A stretch of 64,000 nucleotides of DNA, taken from Amycolatopsis thermophila. Lineage in GTDB: Bacteria > Actinomycetota > Actinomycetes > Mycobacteriales > Pseudonocardiaceae. How positions within the stretch are numbered: the first letter of the stretch is position 1; each line of letters begins with the position of its first letter. Positions 28,894 to 38,152 of the stretch are shown here, in pieces. The stretch is from the NCBI RefSeq assembly GCF_030814215.1, contig NZ_JAUSUT010000001.1, forward strand, positions 1,488,001 to 1,552,000, written 5' to 3'. The notes under the pieces are model-generated. The model searched no databases, was not told the origin of the DNA, and saw only the letters and a list, made by a program, of their open reading frames with translations. The translations under genes were made by a program, and so were the position numbers.

Positions 28894-30189
28894 ATGTCCG
28901 CTGAGCTGATCTCGATCCTCGTCCTGGCGGTCGTCTTCGTGATCGCGACGACCCGTTCGATCAACATGGGGGTGCTGTCCTTCGCGGCCGCGTTCGGCGT
29001 CGGCACGCTGGCCGCGAGCATGGACGCCGACGAGATCTTCGCCGGCTTCCCCGGCGACCTCTTCGTCGTTCTCGTCGGCGTCACCTTCCTGTTCGCCATC
29101 GCCCGCGCCAACGGCACCACGGACTGGCTGGTCGACGCCGCCGTCCGGCTCGTGCGCGGCCGCGTCGCGCTGATCCCCTGGGTCACCTTCGCGATCACCG
29201 CGGTCCTCACCGCGATCGGCGCGGTCAGCCCGGCCGCGGTCGCCATCGTCGCGCCCGTCGCGCTCGGCTTCGCCGCCCAGTACGGCATCCACCCGCTGCT
29301 CATGGGCGCGATGGTCGTCCACGGCGCGCAGGCCGGCGGGTTCTCACCGATCAGCGTCTACGGCACGATCGTCAACGGCATCGTCGCCCGCGAGCACCTC
29401 CCCGGCAGCGAGCTCACGCTCTTCCTGGCCAGCTTCGTGGTCAACCTGGTGATCGCGGCCGTCGTGTTCGTGCTCCTCCGCCGCAAGCAGCTGGTCCACG
29501 CGGTCACCCCGGAGCGTGAACTCGTCGCCGCAGGCACGCCGAGCTCGCCCCCGGCCGGCTCGGCGAGAGTCGAAGCCCCGCAGCGCCTCCGCCTGGACGC
29601 GCCCCGCGCGGCGACCCTCGCGAGCCTCGTCGTGCTGGTCGTCGCGACCCTGGTGTTCGACCTCGACGTCGGCCTGACCGCGATGACGCTCGCCGTCGTG
29701 CTCAGCGTGGTCTGGCCCGCGACCAGCAAGAAGGCCGTCGGCGAAGTCACCTGGCCGACCGTGCTGCTGATCTGCGGCGTGCTGACCTACGTCGGGGTCC
29801 TGCAGGAGATGGGCACGATCGACTGGGCCGGCCAGCGCGTCGGCGGCATCGGCGCGCCCCTGCTCGCCGCGCTGTTGCTCTGCTACATCGGCGCGATCGT
29901 GTCGGCGTTCGCGTCCTCGGTCGGGATCATGGGCGCGCTCATCCCGCTCGCGGTGCCGTTCCTCGCGCTCGGCACCGTCGGCCCGGTCGGCATGATCTGC
30001 GCGCTCGCGGTGTCGGCGACGGTGGTCGACGTCAGCCCGTTCTCCACCAACGGCGCGCTCGTGCTGGCCAACGCCCGCGAGGTGGACCGCGATGCCTTCT
30101 TCCGGCAGCTGCTCGTCTACGGCGGCATCATGGTCGCCGTGGTACCCGCCGTGGTCTGGCTCGTCTTCATCGTGCCCGGCTTCGGCTGA
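28894..30189 (+). CDS. matC: MatC-like dicarboxylate (malonate) carrier
   Basis: A 431-residue transporter with about 11-12 membrane helices. The N-terminus (MSAELISILVLAVVFVIATTRSINMGVLSFAAAFGVG) matches the MatC_N dicarboxylate carrier domain. GAVSPAAVAIVAPVALGFA and GGFSPISVYGTIVN are further typical segments of the ion-transporter superfamily fold. It is expected to import malonate or a similar dicarboxylate. CGGGAG lies seven bases before ATG 28894. It is the first gene of a cassette with a MatB-like ligase and a carboxyltransferase. Confidence 0.85.
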   Translation: MSAELISILVLAVVFVIATTRSINMGVLSFAAAFGVGTLAASMDADEIFAGFPGDLFVVLVGVTFLFAIARANGTTDWLVDAAVRLVRGRVALIPWVTFAITAVLTAIGAVSPAAVAIVAPVALGFAAQYGIHPLLMGAMVVHGAQAGGFSPISVYGTIVNGIVAREHLPGSELTLFLASFVVNLVIAAVVFVLLRRKQLVHAVTPERELVAAGTPSSPPAGSARVEAPQRLRLDAPRAATLASLVVLVVATLVFDLDVGLTAMTLAVVLSVVWPATSKKAVGEVTWPTVLLICGVLTYVGVLQEMGTIDWAGQRVGGIGAPLLAALLLCYIGAIVSAFASSVGIMGALIPLAVPFLALGTVGPVGMICALAVSATVVDVSPFSTNGALVLANAREVDRDAFFRQLLVYGGIMVAVVPAVVWLVFIVPGFG

Positions 30190-30205
30190 CAAGTAAGGAG
30201 TTCCC

Positions 30206-31645
30206 GTGCCCGAACGGTTCATCCCGGCCCTCGCGGAGCCACCGGAGAAGGAGGCGCTGCGCTTCGGCGAGACCTCCCTCGACTACGCCGAGCTGGCCGC
30301 GATCGCCGGTTCACTCGCCCGTGAACTGCGCGCCCAATCACCCACCAGGGTGGCCGTGTGGGCGACGCCGACCATCCACACGAGTGTCGCCGTCGTCGCG
30401 GCGCTGCTCGCGGGGATCCCGGCGGTGCCGGTCAACCCGAAGATCGGTGAGCGCGAACTCGACCACATCGTCAACGACAGCGCCCCGTCCCTGGTCCTGA
30501 GCGCACCGGGCGCGAAGCTGCCGGAGCGGCTGGCCTCCCTCCCGCGCCAGCAGGTCGCGCTGGTCGGCAGCCCGGGCGACCTGCCCGACGAGCCGGACGA
30601 CGAGGCGCCCGCCCTGATCGTGTACACGTCGGGGACCACCGGTCCACCCAAGGGTGTCGTGCTCCCCCGGCGTGCCCTCTCCAGCACCCTCGACGCGCTG
30701 GAGGACGCCTGGCAGTGGACCGCGGACGACGTGCTCGTCCACGCCCTGCCGCTGTTCCACGTGCACGGCCTGATCCTCGGGATCCTCGGTCCGCTGCGCC
30801 GCGGCGGCACCGTGCACCACGCCGGCCGCTTCTCCACCGAGGTCATCGCCCGCGAGCTGGCGACCGAGGCGACGATGATGTTCGGCGTGCCCACGATGTA
30901 CCACCGGATCGCGGAGGAGGTGGGCACCAACCCCGAGCTGGCGCAGGCCCTGAGCAAGGCCCGGCTGCTGGTGTCCGGGTCGGCCGCGCTGCCGGTGCAC
31001 GACCACGAACGCATCCGCGCCGCGACCGGGCAGCAGGTGGTGGAGCGCTACGGCATGAGCGAGACGCTGATGAACACCAGCGTCCGCGCCGACGGCGAGC
31101 GCAAACCGGGCACCGTCGGCGTGCCGCTGCGCGGGGTCGAGGCACGGCTGGTGGACGAGTCGGGTGCCGTGATCGAGGCCAGCGACGGCGAGACCGTCGG
31201 CGAGATCCACGTGCGCGGGCCGAACCTGTTCACCGAGTACCTGAACCGGCCGGACGCGACGGCCGAGGTGTTCGCCGACGGCTGGTTCCGCACCGGCGAC
31301 ATGGCGACGCGGGACGCCGACGGCTACTACCGGATCGTCGGCCGCAAGGCCACGGACCTGATCAAGAGCGGCGGCTACAAGATCGGCGCCGGGGAGATCG
31401 AGAACGCGCTGCTGGAACACCCGGGCGTGGCCGAGGCCGCGGTCACCGGCGAACCGGACCCCGACCTCGGCGAGCGGATCGTGGCGTGGATCGTGCCCTC
31501 CGGTGAGCCGCCCGCGGAGCAGGAGCTGGCCGACCACGTCGCGCGGCTGCTGTCGCCGCACAAGCGGCCGCGGGTCGTGCGGTTCCTGGATGCCCTGCCG
31601 CGCAACGACATGGGCAAGGTCATGAAGCGGGCGCTGAATGCGTGA
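30206..31645 (+). CDS. matB: Malonyl-CoA synthetase-like acyl-CoA ligase (MatB)
   Basis: A 479-residue ANL-superfamily enzyme that forms an acyl-adenylate and then the CoA thioester. P-loop YTSGTTGPPKGVV, VERYGMSETLMN, WFRTGDMATRDADGYYRIVGRKATDLIKSGGYKIGAGEIE and the catalytic lysine in LPRNDMGKVMKR are all present. The gene lies directly after the MatC-like carrier, with AAGGAG before the GTG, so malonate is the most likely substrate; methylmalonate is possible. The compact length is typical of MatB. Confidence 0.87.
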   Translation: MPERFIPALAEPPEKEALRFGETSLDYAELAAIAGSLARELRAQSPTRVAVWATPTIHTSVAVVAALLAGIPAVPVNPKIGERELDHIVNDSAPSLVLSAPGAKLPERLASLPRQQVALVGSPGDLPDEPDDEAPALIVYTSGTTGPPKGVVLPRRALSSTLDALEDAWQWTADDVLVHALPLFHVHGLILGILGPLRRGGTVHHAGRFSTEVIARELATEATMMFGVPTMYHRIAEEVGTNPELAQALSKARLLVSGSAALPVHDHERIRAATGQQVVERYGMSETLMNTSVRADGERKPGTVGVPLRGVEARLVDESGAVIEASDGETVGEIHVRGPNLFTEYLNRPDATAEVFADGWFRTGDMATRDADGYYRIVGRKATDLIKSGGYKIGAGEIENALLEHPGVAEAAVTGEPDPDLGERIVAWIVPSGEPPAEQELADHVARLLSPHKRPRVVRFLDALPRNDMGKVMKRALNA

Positions 31646-32963
31646 GTCCGCCCGCACCGTGATCGACTCGGTGTGCTCCGGGTTCACCGAGCTGCCCGTG
31701 TCCACTCCGGACGAGTCCGGCGTGGACGGTCCGATCGGCTGGCCGGGCTATGACGACGCGCGTGCCCGGGCCGTCGAGCGAACCGGCGAAGCAGAGTCGG
31801 TGGTCTGCGGCGTCGGCAAGTTCGGCGACACCGAGGCGACCGTGATCGCGTGGGAGTTCGGGTTCCTCGGGGGATCGCTCGGGCGGCGGACCGGCGACCG
31901 GATCGAGGCCGCGTTCACCCGGGCGCGGGAGCTGCGGACGCCGGTGGTGTCGATGATCGCGACCGGGGGCAGCCGGATGCAGGAGGGCATGGCCGCGCTG
32001 TCCCAGTTGCAGCGGATCGCCCGCCAGGCAGCGCTGACCAGGGCGGACGGGCTGCCGCAGGTCGCGGTGGTCCGGGACCCGACGACCGGCGGCGGCTGGG
32101 CGACGCTCGGGGCCGGGGCGGACGTGACCCTGGCCCTGCCCGGCGCGCAGGTCGGGTTCGCCGGGTCGCGGGTGCGCCCGGAGGGTGACGCCTCGGCCTA
32201 CACCGCGGAGTCGCAACTGGCGTCGGGGCACGTCGACCAGATCGTGCCGGCCGGGGACCTCGCCGAGCGGCTGGGCCGGTGGTTGTCGCTGCTGACGGGC
32301 GCGGACGGGCAGCCGGCCCCACCGCCCGCCGCGCTCGGGGCCATCGATCTGCCCACGGACGGGTGGGCGGCCGTGCGGGCGGCGCGGGCGGCTGCGCGAC
32401 CGCGCGCGGAGTCCTATTTGGACGCCTACTTCGACTGGCGCGAGGACATCAGCGGTGATCGGTGCGGCGGGGTGGATCCCGGTGTCCGGTGCGGGTTCGG
32501 GATGCGCGAGGGCATCGCGGTCGCCTACGCCGCGCAGTGCGGAACGCCGACGCTGCCCTCGGGGTTCCGGACGGCCGCGCGGCTGGTCCGGCTCGCGGAC
32601 CGCCTCGGAATCCCGGTGCTCACGCTGGTCGACACCCCCGGCGCGGCGAACGACCCGGCGGCCGAACGGTCCGGTGCCGGCGCGGCGATCGCGGAGCTGT
32701 TCGCCGCCGTCGCCGGCGCACGGGTGCCGGTGACGACGCTGGTGATCGGGGAGGGCGGTTCCGGCGGCGCGCTGGCGTTCGCCCACCCCGAACGGACGTG
32801 GGTGACGCCGGACAGCTACTTCTCGGTGACCTCTCCGGAAGCGGCGGCGTCCATCCTGAAGCGCCCGCCCGAGGAAGTCCCGGCGACCGCGAACCAGCTC
32901 CGGCTGCGCCCGCAGGACCTGGTGGATCTCGGCATCGCGCGGGGAATCGTGGACCGGCGCTAG
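31638..32963 (+). CDS. Fused AccD-AccA-like carboxyltransferase
   Basis: A 441-residue protein joining two crotonase-fold halves. The N-half is AccD-like (LGGSLGRRTGDRIEAAFTRARELRTPVVSMIATGGSRMQEG, VVRDPTTGGGWATLGAGADV). The C-half is AccA-like (LADRLGIPVLTLVDTPGAANDPAAERSGAGAAIAELFAA, GEGGSGGALAFAHPERTWVTPDSYFSVTSPEAAASI). No zinc-finger cysteines, biotin carboxylase or biotin carrier is encoded nearby. It overlaps matB by eight bases and occupies the place where malonyl-CoA decarboxylase (matA) sits in known malonate operons. A decarboxylase role on malonyl-CoA is therefore suspected but unproved. Confidence 0.82.
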   Translation: MRESARTVIDSVCSGFTELPVSTPDESGVDGPIGWPGYDDARARAVERTGEAESVVCGVGKFGDTEATVIAWEFGFLGGSLGRRTGDRIEAAFTRARELRTPVVSMIATGGSRMQEGMAALSQLQRIARQAALTRADGLPQVAVVRDPTTGGGWATLGAGADVTLALPGAQVGFAGSRVRPEGDASAYTAESQLASGHVDQIVPAGDLAERLGRWLSLLTGADGQPAPPPAALGAIDLPTDGWAAVRAARAAARPRAESYLDAYFDWREDISGDRCGGVDPGVRCGFGMREGIAVAYAAQCGTPTLPSGFRTAARLVRLADRLGIPVLTLVDTPGAANDPAAERSGAGAAIAELFAAVAGARVPVTTLVIGEGGSGGALAFAHPERTWVTPDSYFSVTSPEAAASILKRPPEEVPATANQLRLRPQDLVDLGIARGIVDRR

Positions 32964-33961
32964 GGGTGCAGCAGCACCTTCCCGGCCTCCGCGTCCGGGA
33001 AGCTCAGCAGCTGCAGCGCGCGCTCGGCGTCCTCCAGCGGGAACTCGTGCGTGATCAGCAGCGCGGGGTCGAGCAGGCCGGCCGCGAAGGTGCGCACCGC
33101 GTGCGTCCAGGCCCGCGACGGCGCGCCGAACACGGTGTAGACCGTCACGGCGGCCGTGACCAGGTCCGCCGGGGCGAGCGGTTCCGTCTCGTGACCGGCC
33201 AGACCGGTCAGGACGACCCGGCCGCCGCGGCGGGTCATCCGCACCGCCTGCCGGCCCGTGCCGGGGGCGCCCGCGGCCTCCACGACCACGTCGAACCCGC
33301 CGGGCGCCGCACCCGGCGAACAGAAACCCGTCGCCCCGCAGGACGACGCCAGCGGGGCCCGCGACGCCCGCGGGTCGACCACCAGCAGTTCGGCGGGACC
33401 GCTCGCAGCGAGCAGCTGGGTGGCCAGCAGGCCGAGCGTGCCGCCGCCGATCACCGCGACCCGCTCGCCCGGCACCACCGCGGCCTGCAGCGCCGCCGCC
33501 GCCATGCAGGCCGCCGGTTCCAGCAGCGCAGCCGCGCGCAGGTCGGCGTCGTCGGGCAGGACGTGCAGCAGCCGCGCGGGGATCCGCAGCTCGTCGGCCC
33601 ACGCGCCGGGCTGGGTGAAACCGGTTTCGTCGTACTCGGCGGCGCACAGGGTCGTGTCGCCGCGACGGCACGCGGCGCACCGGCCGCAGTTGCGGAACCC
33701 CTCGCCCACCACCGGTTTGCCCAGCAGGTCCGGATCGGTGCCCGGCCCCAGCTCGACGACCGTGCCGGACCACTCGTGCCCCGGCACCACGGGGTACCGC
33801 ACGAACCCCTCCGGCCGCGTCCCGGCCAGCACCTCGCGGTCCGACCCGCAGATGCCCGACCACGCGACGCGGACGACGACCTCGCCGTGCCCCGGCTCCT
33901 CCGGCTCCGCCCGGACGACGCTCAGCTTGCCCGGCCCTTCGATGACGACCGCGCGGCCCAT
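32960..33961 (-). CDS. Zinc-dependent alcohol/polyol dehydrogenase (MDR family)
   Basis: A 333-residue medium-chain dehydrogenase. The catalytic zinc ligands lie in WSGICGSDREV and PGHEWSG; the structural zinc site is partly kept (NCGRCAACRRGDTTLC). VAVIGGGTLGLLATQLL binds NAD(P). The substrate is unknown. The ATG follows the tsaE stop without a gap (TGAATG), so it is read from the alr-hydrolase-tsaE transcript. The 3' end overlaps the convergent carboxyltransferase by four bases. Confidence 0.88.
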   Translation of the reverse strand: MGRAVVIEGPGKLSVVRAEPEEPGHGEVVVRVAWSGICGSDREVLAGTRPEGFVRYPVVPGHEWSGTVVELGPGTDPDLLGKPVVGEGFRNCGRCAACRRGDTTLCAAEYDETGFTQPGAWADELRIPARLLHVLPDDADLRAAALLEPAACMAAAALQAAVVPGERVAVIGGGTLGLLATQLLAASGPAELLVVDPRASRAPLASSCGATGFCSPGAAPGGFDVVVEAAGAPGTGRQAVRMTRRGGRVVLTGLAGHETEPLAPADLVTAAVTVYTVFGAPSRAWTHAVRTFAAGLLDPALLITHEFPLEDAERALQLLSFPDAEAGKVLLHP

Positions 33962-34420
33962 TCAGCCCACCAGCTCGGGGACGCGCTCGGCCCACGACCC
34001 GTGCGGCTCCAGGGTCAGCTCGCGCACGTCGTCGGGCCGCCGCACCAGCCGCACCACCAGGTAGTCCGTCGACAACCGCTCCGCCGAGCCCTCGCCCCAC
34101 TCCACGACCACCGCCGACGCCTCCAGGTCGGTGTCCAGGTCGAGGTCGTCGAGCTGCGCGAGGTCGCCACCCAGCCGGTAGGCGTCGACGTGCACCAGTG
34201 GCACGCCCCGCTCCCCCGCCGGGTGCACGCGCGCCAGCACGAACGTCGGCGAACTGACCCGCCCGGACACGCCCAGCCCGGCCGCGATGCCGCGCGTCAG
34301 CACGGTCTTGCCCGCGCCGAGCGGTCCGGCGAGCAGCACGAGGTCGCCCGCCCGCAGGGTCCGGCCGAGGGATTCGCCGAACGCCACGGTGTCCTCGGCT
34401 GTCGGTAACTGGATGCTCAT
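33962..34420 (-). CDS. tsaE: tRNA threonylcarbamoyladenosine ATPase TsaE
   Basis: A 152-residue P-loop ATPase that regenerates the TsaBD complex in t6A synthesis. It begins MSIQLPTAEDTVAFGESLGRTLRAGDLVLLAGPLGAGKTVLTRGIAAGLG, with SSPTFVLARVH and VHVDAYRLGG following. It overlaps the hydrolase gene by four bases (ATGA). It is separated from tsaB by 6.5 kb of inserted DNA, unlike in mycobacteria. Confidence 0.96.
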   Translation of the reverse strand: MSIQLPTAEDTVAFGESLGRTLRAGDLVLLAGPLGAGKTVLTRGIAAGLGVSGRVSSPTFVLARVHPAGERGVPLVHVDAYRLGGDLAQLDDLDLDTDLEASAVVVEWGEGSAERLSTDYLVVRLVRRPDDVRELTLEPHGSWAERVPELVG

Positions 34421-35511
34421 TGGTTCAACCACCGCCACATCCGGCCCGGGCGGCCTTCGTCGGCCACACCCGCGCATCGCTGTACCAGGTCGATGAGGTG
34501 ACTGTTGACCACCTCGGGTTGTTCGAGCTGCACCATGTGCCCGGCTCCGCGCACCCGCACCAGCTCCGCGTCCGGCAGCTCGGCCGCGATCCGCTCCGCG
34601 TGCGAGTACGGCGTGAACCGGTCGGTGTCCCCGCCGATCACCAGCACGTGGACGTGCTTCAGACCGGCGAGCGCGGCGTACCGGTTGTGGCTGCCGAGCG
34701 TGTCGACGAAACCGACCAGCTCCTTCACCGAGGTCACGGCCAGCATCTCGAGCATGAAGTCGACCAGCCGCGGGTCGACGTCGCGGGAACCGAACGCCAG
34801 CAGCCGCACGGCCTGCCGGGTCAGCTGCCCGCCCGCGGCGCGCACGAACTCCACCAGCCCCGGCTGCCACCCGGCGAGCTCACCGACGCCGCGGGTGAGC
34901 GGGTTGTACTTGGACAGCAGCCCGCGCGGCAGGCCCTTGCGGCCCACCTCGCCCGCGGCGGTCGCGATGAACGCGACCCCGCAGATGCGGTCGGCGAACA
35001 GGTCCGGGTTCTGCTGCGCCAGCTCCATGATCACCATGCCGCCCATGGAGTGGCCCAAAAGCACGATCGGCCCCTCGGGCGTGACCGCGCGCAGCACCGC
35101 GTCCAGGTCCCTGGCCAGCTGCTCGATGGTGCTGGCTTTCTCGCTGGCCGGGCCGGAGGTGCCGTGGCCGCGGTGGTCGTAGTAGACCTGCCGGACGCGC
35201 GGCAACGTGAGCGACGCCAGGTCGCGGCGCTGGAAGTGCCAGCTCAGCTGCGACAACGCGAACCCGTGCACGCCCACCACGGTCAGCTCGGGTTCGCCAC
35301 CGTCGGCCGGGTCGATCTCCGACACCGACAGCGGCGTGCCGTCGTCGGCGGCCACGGTCGAGGTGCGGTCCGCTTCCAGCGCGCCGAGCGGTTCGGTGGC
35401 CAGGTGGTCGCGCTGGCGCTGCTGGGCGGTCACCGCGATCGTGGCCGCCGCCGTCCCGGTCACCAGCGCCGCGGCACCGCCGAGCACGGTGAGCATGCGG
35501 CGGGACACCAT
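34417..35511 (-). CDS. Membrane-anchored or secreted alpha/beta hydrolase
   Basis: A 364-residue protein. A hydrophobic N-terminal segment (MLTVLGGAAALVTGTAAATIAV) acts as signal or anchor. The hydrolase fold has the nucleophile elbow GHSMGG, an oxyanion-region VHGFALSQ, a late aspartate (IGGDTDRFTPYSHAERIA) and histidine (RGAGHMVQLEQPE). The substrate is unknown. ATG 35511 overlaps the alr stop (TGATG), with GGAGG upstream inside alr. Its place between alr and tsaE is common in actinobacteria. Confidence 0.88.
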   Translation of the reverse strand: MVSRRMLTVLGGAAALVTGTAAATIAVTAQQRQRDHLATEPLGALEADRTSTVAADDGTPLSVSEIDPADGGEPELTVVGVHGFALSQLSWHFQRRDLASLTLPRVRQVYYDHRGHGTSGPASEKASTIEQLARDLDAVLRAVTPEGPIVLLGHSMGGMVIMELAQQNPDLFADRICGVAFIATAAGEVGRKGLPRGLLSKYNPLTRGVGELAGWQPGLVEFVRAAGGQLTRQAVRLLAFGSRDVDPRLVDFMLEMLAVTSVKELVGFVDTLGSHNRYAALAGLKHVHVLVIGGDTDRFTPYSHAERIAAELPDAELVRVRGAGHMVQLEQPEVVNSHLIDLVQRCAGVADEGRPGRMWRWLNQ

Positions 35512-36632
35512 CAGCCGTCCTCCCCCACGTAGCGGCGCCGGATCCGGGGCCGGTACATCCCGGTGACGATCTCGTAGTCGATGGTGCCGATCTTGTCGGC
35601 CCACTCCCGCGCGGTCGGCTCGCCGCGGTCGCCGTTGCCGAACAGGATCACCTCGGCGCCCGGCTCCGGCTCGTCGTCACCGCAGTCGACGACGAACTGG
35701 TCCATGCACACGCGCCCGGCCACCGGGCGGCGTTTCCCGTGCAGCCACACGTCCATCCGGCCGGAGAGCGTGCGCGGGACACCGTCCGCGTACCCGGCGG
35801 GCACGAGGGCCAGGGTGGTGTCGCGCGCGGCGGTCCACGTGTGTCCATAGGAGACGGACTCGCCGGCCTTGATCCGCTTGGTGAGCACGACCGAGGAGCG
35901 GAACGTCATGACCGGGCGCAGGTCCTCGGGTTCCGGGTTGGGGTTGAGGCCGTAGATCGCGATGCCCGGGCGGACGAGGTCGAAGTGCAGGTCCGGGCGG
36001 TTGAGGGTGGCGGCGGAGTTCGCGATGTGCCGCGCCGGGTTCAGGCCCGCCTCAAGCGCGATGCGGTAGGCGGCGTCGAAGCGCTCGGCCTGCTGGTCGA
36101 TCGACGGGTGGCCGGGCTCGTCGGCGCACGCGAGGTGCGACCAGATGGCGACGACCTCGATGCGCGGGTCGACGGCTTGCTCGACCAGAGCGGGCCAGTC
36201 CGCCAGGGGGCAGCCGTTGCGGGACAGGCCGGTGTCGATCTTGAGGTGGACGCGGGCGCGTTTTCCGGTGCGCGCCGCGGCTTCGGCGATGCGGGCGAGT
36301 TCGGCCGGCGAACTGGCGGCGAGGTCGACGTCGGCGGCGATGCCCGGCGCGAAGTCGACGTCCGGCAGGTCGAGCCAGGACAGGATGGGGGCGGTGAGGC
36401 CGGCCTCGCGGAGGGCGAGCGCCTCGCCCAGCGAGCAGGCCCCCAGCCAGGTCGCCCCGCTCTCGAGCGCGGCGCGCGCCACGGGCACGGCGCCGTGACC
36501 GTAGCCGTCGGCCTTGACGACGGCCATCGTGGCGGCACCGGAAGCCGCCGCCCGGCTCGCGAGCAGGGCGACGTTGTGGCGCACGGCAGCCAGGTCGACA
36601 ACAACCTCGGCACGGGGGAGATCGGGGCTCAT
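35511..36632 (-). CDS. alr: Alanine racemase
   Basis: A 373-residue fold-type III PLP enzyme that converts L- to D-alanine for peptidoglycan. The PLP lysine lies in VVKADGYGHGA, the second catalytic base tyrosine in ESVSYGHTW, and RPGIAIYGLNP and VCMDQFVVDCGD are conserved. ATG 36632 (MSPDLPRAEVVVDLAAVRHN) is chosen. It is the first gene of alr-hydrolase-tsaE-dehydrogenase. Confidence 0.97.
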   Translation of the reverse strand: MSPDLPRAEVVVDLAAVRHNVALLASRAAASGAATMAVVKADGYGHGAVPVARAALESGATWLGACSLGEALALREAGLTAPILSWLDLPDVDFAPGIAADVDLAASSPAELARIAEAAARTGKRARVHLKIDTGLSRNGCPLADWPALVEQAVDPRIEVVAIWSHLACADEPGHPSIDQQAERFDAAYRIALEAGLNPARHIANSAATLNRPDLHFDLVRPGIAIYGLNPNPEPEDLRPVMTFRSSVVLTKRIKAGESVSYGHTWTAARDTTLALVPAGYADGVPRTLSGRMDVWLHGKRRPVAGRVCMDQFVVDCGDDEPEPGAEVILFGNGDRGEPTAREWADKIGTIDYEIVTGMYRPRIRRRYVGEDG

Positions 36633-36733
36633 CGGCGCCCATTTTCCCACGTCCGGGATAGTGGGCGCCCTTCGGGCGGGCGACACCGCGCGGTACCGGC
36701 GGGGTCGCGCCCGGCGTCGCCGGGCGGCGTCGA

Positions 36734-38152
36734 TCAGGCGCCTGCCACCGGCACGTGGTGCACCAGCTGCCGGGCCGCCAGGTGACGGCCCCGGATCTCC
36801 TCCCCGGCCTCGGGCGACGCCGGCCCGTCGAGCGTCACCTGCGCCTTCGACTCCCACGCCGGCGGCTCCGCGCCCCCGGCCAGCGCCCACGCGGCTTGCC
36901 GGGCGGCGCCCAGGGCCACGTGCTCGGCCGGCTCCGGGATCACCACCGGCACCCCGAACACGATCGGCGCCACGGCGCGCACCGCTGCGGACTGGGCCGC
37001 CCCGCCGATCAGCAGCACCCGCCGGACGGCCAGGCCGTGCGCCGCCACCGCGTCCAGCCCGGCCGACAACCCGCACAACATCCCCTCGACCGCCGCGCGG
37101 GCCAGGTTCTCCGGGGTCATGTTCGCCCGCCGCAGGCCGTGCAGCGAACCCGCCGCGGAGGGCAGGTTGGGCGTGCGCTCGCCGTCCAGGTACGGCAGCA
37201 GGGTCAGGCCGTCGGCGCCCGGCGAGGCGGCCAGCGCCAGCCGGTCCAGTCCGGCGAGGTCCGTGCCCAGCATGTGGGCCGTCGCGGTGAGCACCCGCGC
37301 CGCGTTCAGGGTGCAGGCCAGCGGCAGGAACCTGCCCGTCGCGTCGGCGAAACCGGCGACCAGGCCCGTCGCATCCGCGGGCGCCGTCTCGCTGACCCCG
37401 AACACCGTCCCGCTCGTGCCCAGCGACACGACCACGTCGCCCTCGCCCAAGCCGAGCGCGAGCGCCGCGGCCATGTTGTCGCCCGTCCCGGCCGAGACCA
37501 GCACACCATCCGGGGTCTCGCCCGCCACTTCGGACGGTCCGATCACCCGCGGCAGCTCGGGGTCGCGACCGCCGAACGCGTGCTTGAGGATGTCCCGCCG
37601 GTAGGTCCCCTCGGCGGGCGAGAAGTACCCGGTGCCGGACGCGTCGCCCCGGTCGGTCACCGGTTCGCCACCGGTCAGGCGCCACGTCAGCCAGTCGTGC
37701 GGCAGCACCACTCGGGCCACGCGGTCGGCCGCCCCGGGCTCGTTCTCGGCCAGCCACCGCAGCTTGGTCACGGTGAAGCTCGCCACGGGCACCGACCCCA
37801 CGGCCTCCGCCCACACCGCAGGCCCGCCGAGCTCCCGCGTCAGGTCCTCGGCCGCCTGGCCGGACCGGGTGTCGTTCCACAGCAACGCCGGCCGCACCAC
37901 GGAACCGTCCTCGTCGAGCGTGACCATGCCGTGCTGCTGACCGCCGACACCGATCGCGGCGACGCCGTCCAGCAGGCCGTCGCTCGCCTCGCCGAAAGCC
38001 CGCCACCACTCCCGCGGGTCCACCTCGGTCGCGTCCGGGTGCGCGGCCCGTCCGGTGCGCACCACCGCGCCGGTCGCCGCGTCGCACACGACGATCTTCG
38101 TGGACTGCGTGGAGGAGTCGACCCCGGCCACGAGCGTCGGCTTGTCCGTCAT
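36734..38152 (-). CDS. xylB: Xylulokinase (FGGY family)
   Basis: A 472-residue sugar kinase that phosphorylates D-xylulose. The N-terminal phosphate-binding site is [32 protein letters not shown] and [10 protein letters not shown] are typical of XylB. The C-terminal FGGY-type segment and ATP site include [13 protein letters not shown] and [24 protein letters not shown]. It overlaps the DeoR gene by four bases and would feed the product of the polyol dehydrogenase into the pentose phosphate pathway. Confidence 0.93.
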   Translation of the reverse strand: MTDKPTLVAGVDSSTQSTKIVVCDAATGAVVRTGRAAHPDATEVDPREWWRAFGEASDGLLDGVAAIGVGGQQHGMVTLDEDGSVVRPALLWNDTRSGQAAEDLTRELGGPAVWAEAVGSVPVASFTVTKLRWLAENEPGAADRVARVVLPHDWLTWRLTGGEPVTDRGDASGTGYFSPAEGTYRRDILKHAFGGRDPELPRVIGPSEVAGETPDGVLVSAGTGDNMAAALALGLGEGDVVVSLGTSGTVFGVSETAPADATGLVAGFADATGRFLPLACTLNAARVLTATAHMLGTDLAGLDRLALAASPGADGLTLLPYLDGERTPNLPSAAGSLHGLRRANMTPENLARAAVEGMLCGLSAGLDAVAAHGLAVRRVLLIGGAAQSAAVRAVAPIVFGVPVVIPEPAEHVALGAARQAAWALAGGAEPPAWESKAQVTLDGPASPEAGEEIRGRHLAARQLVHHVPVAGA

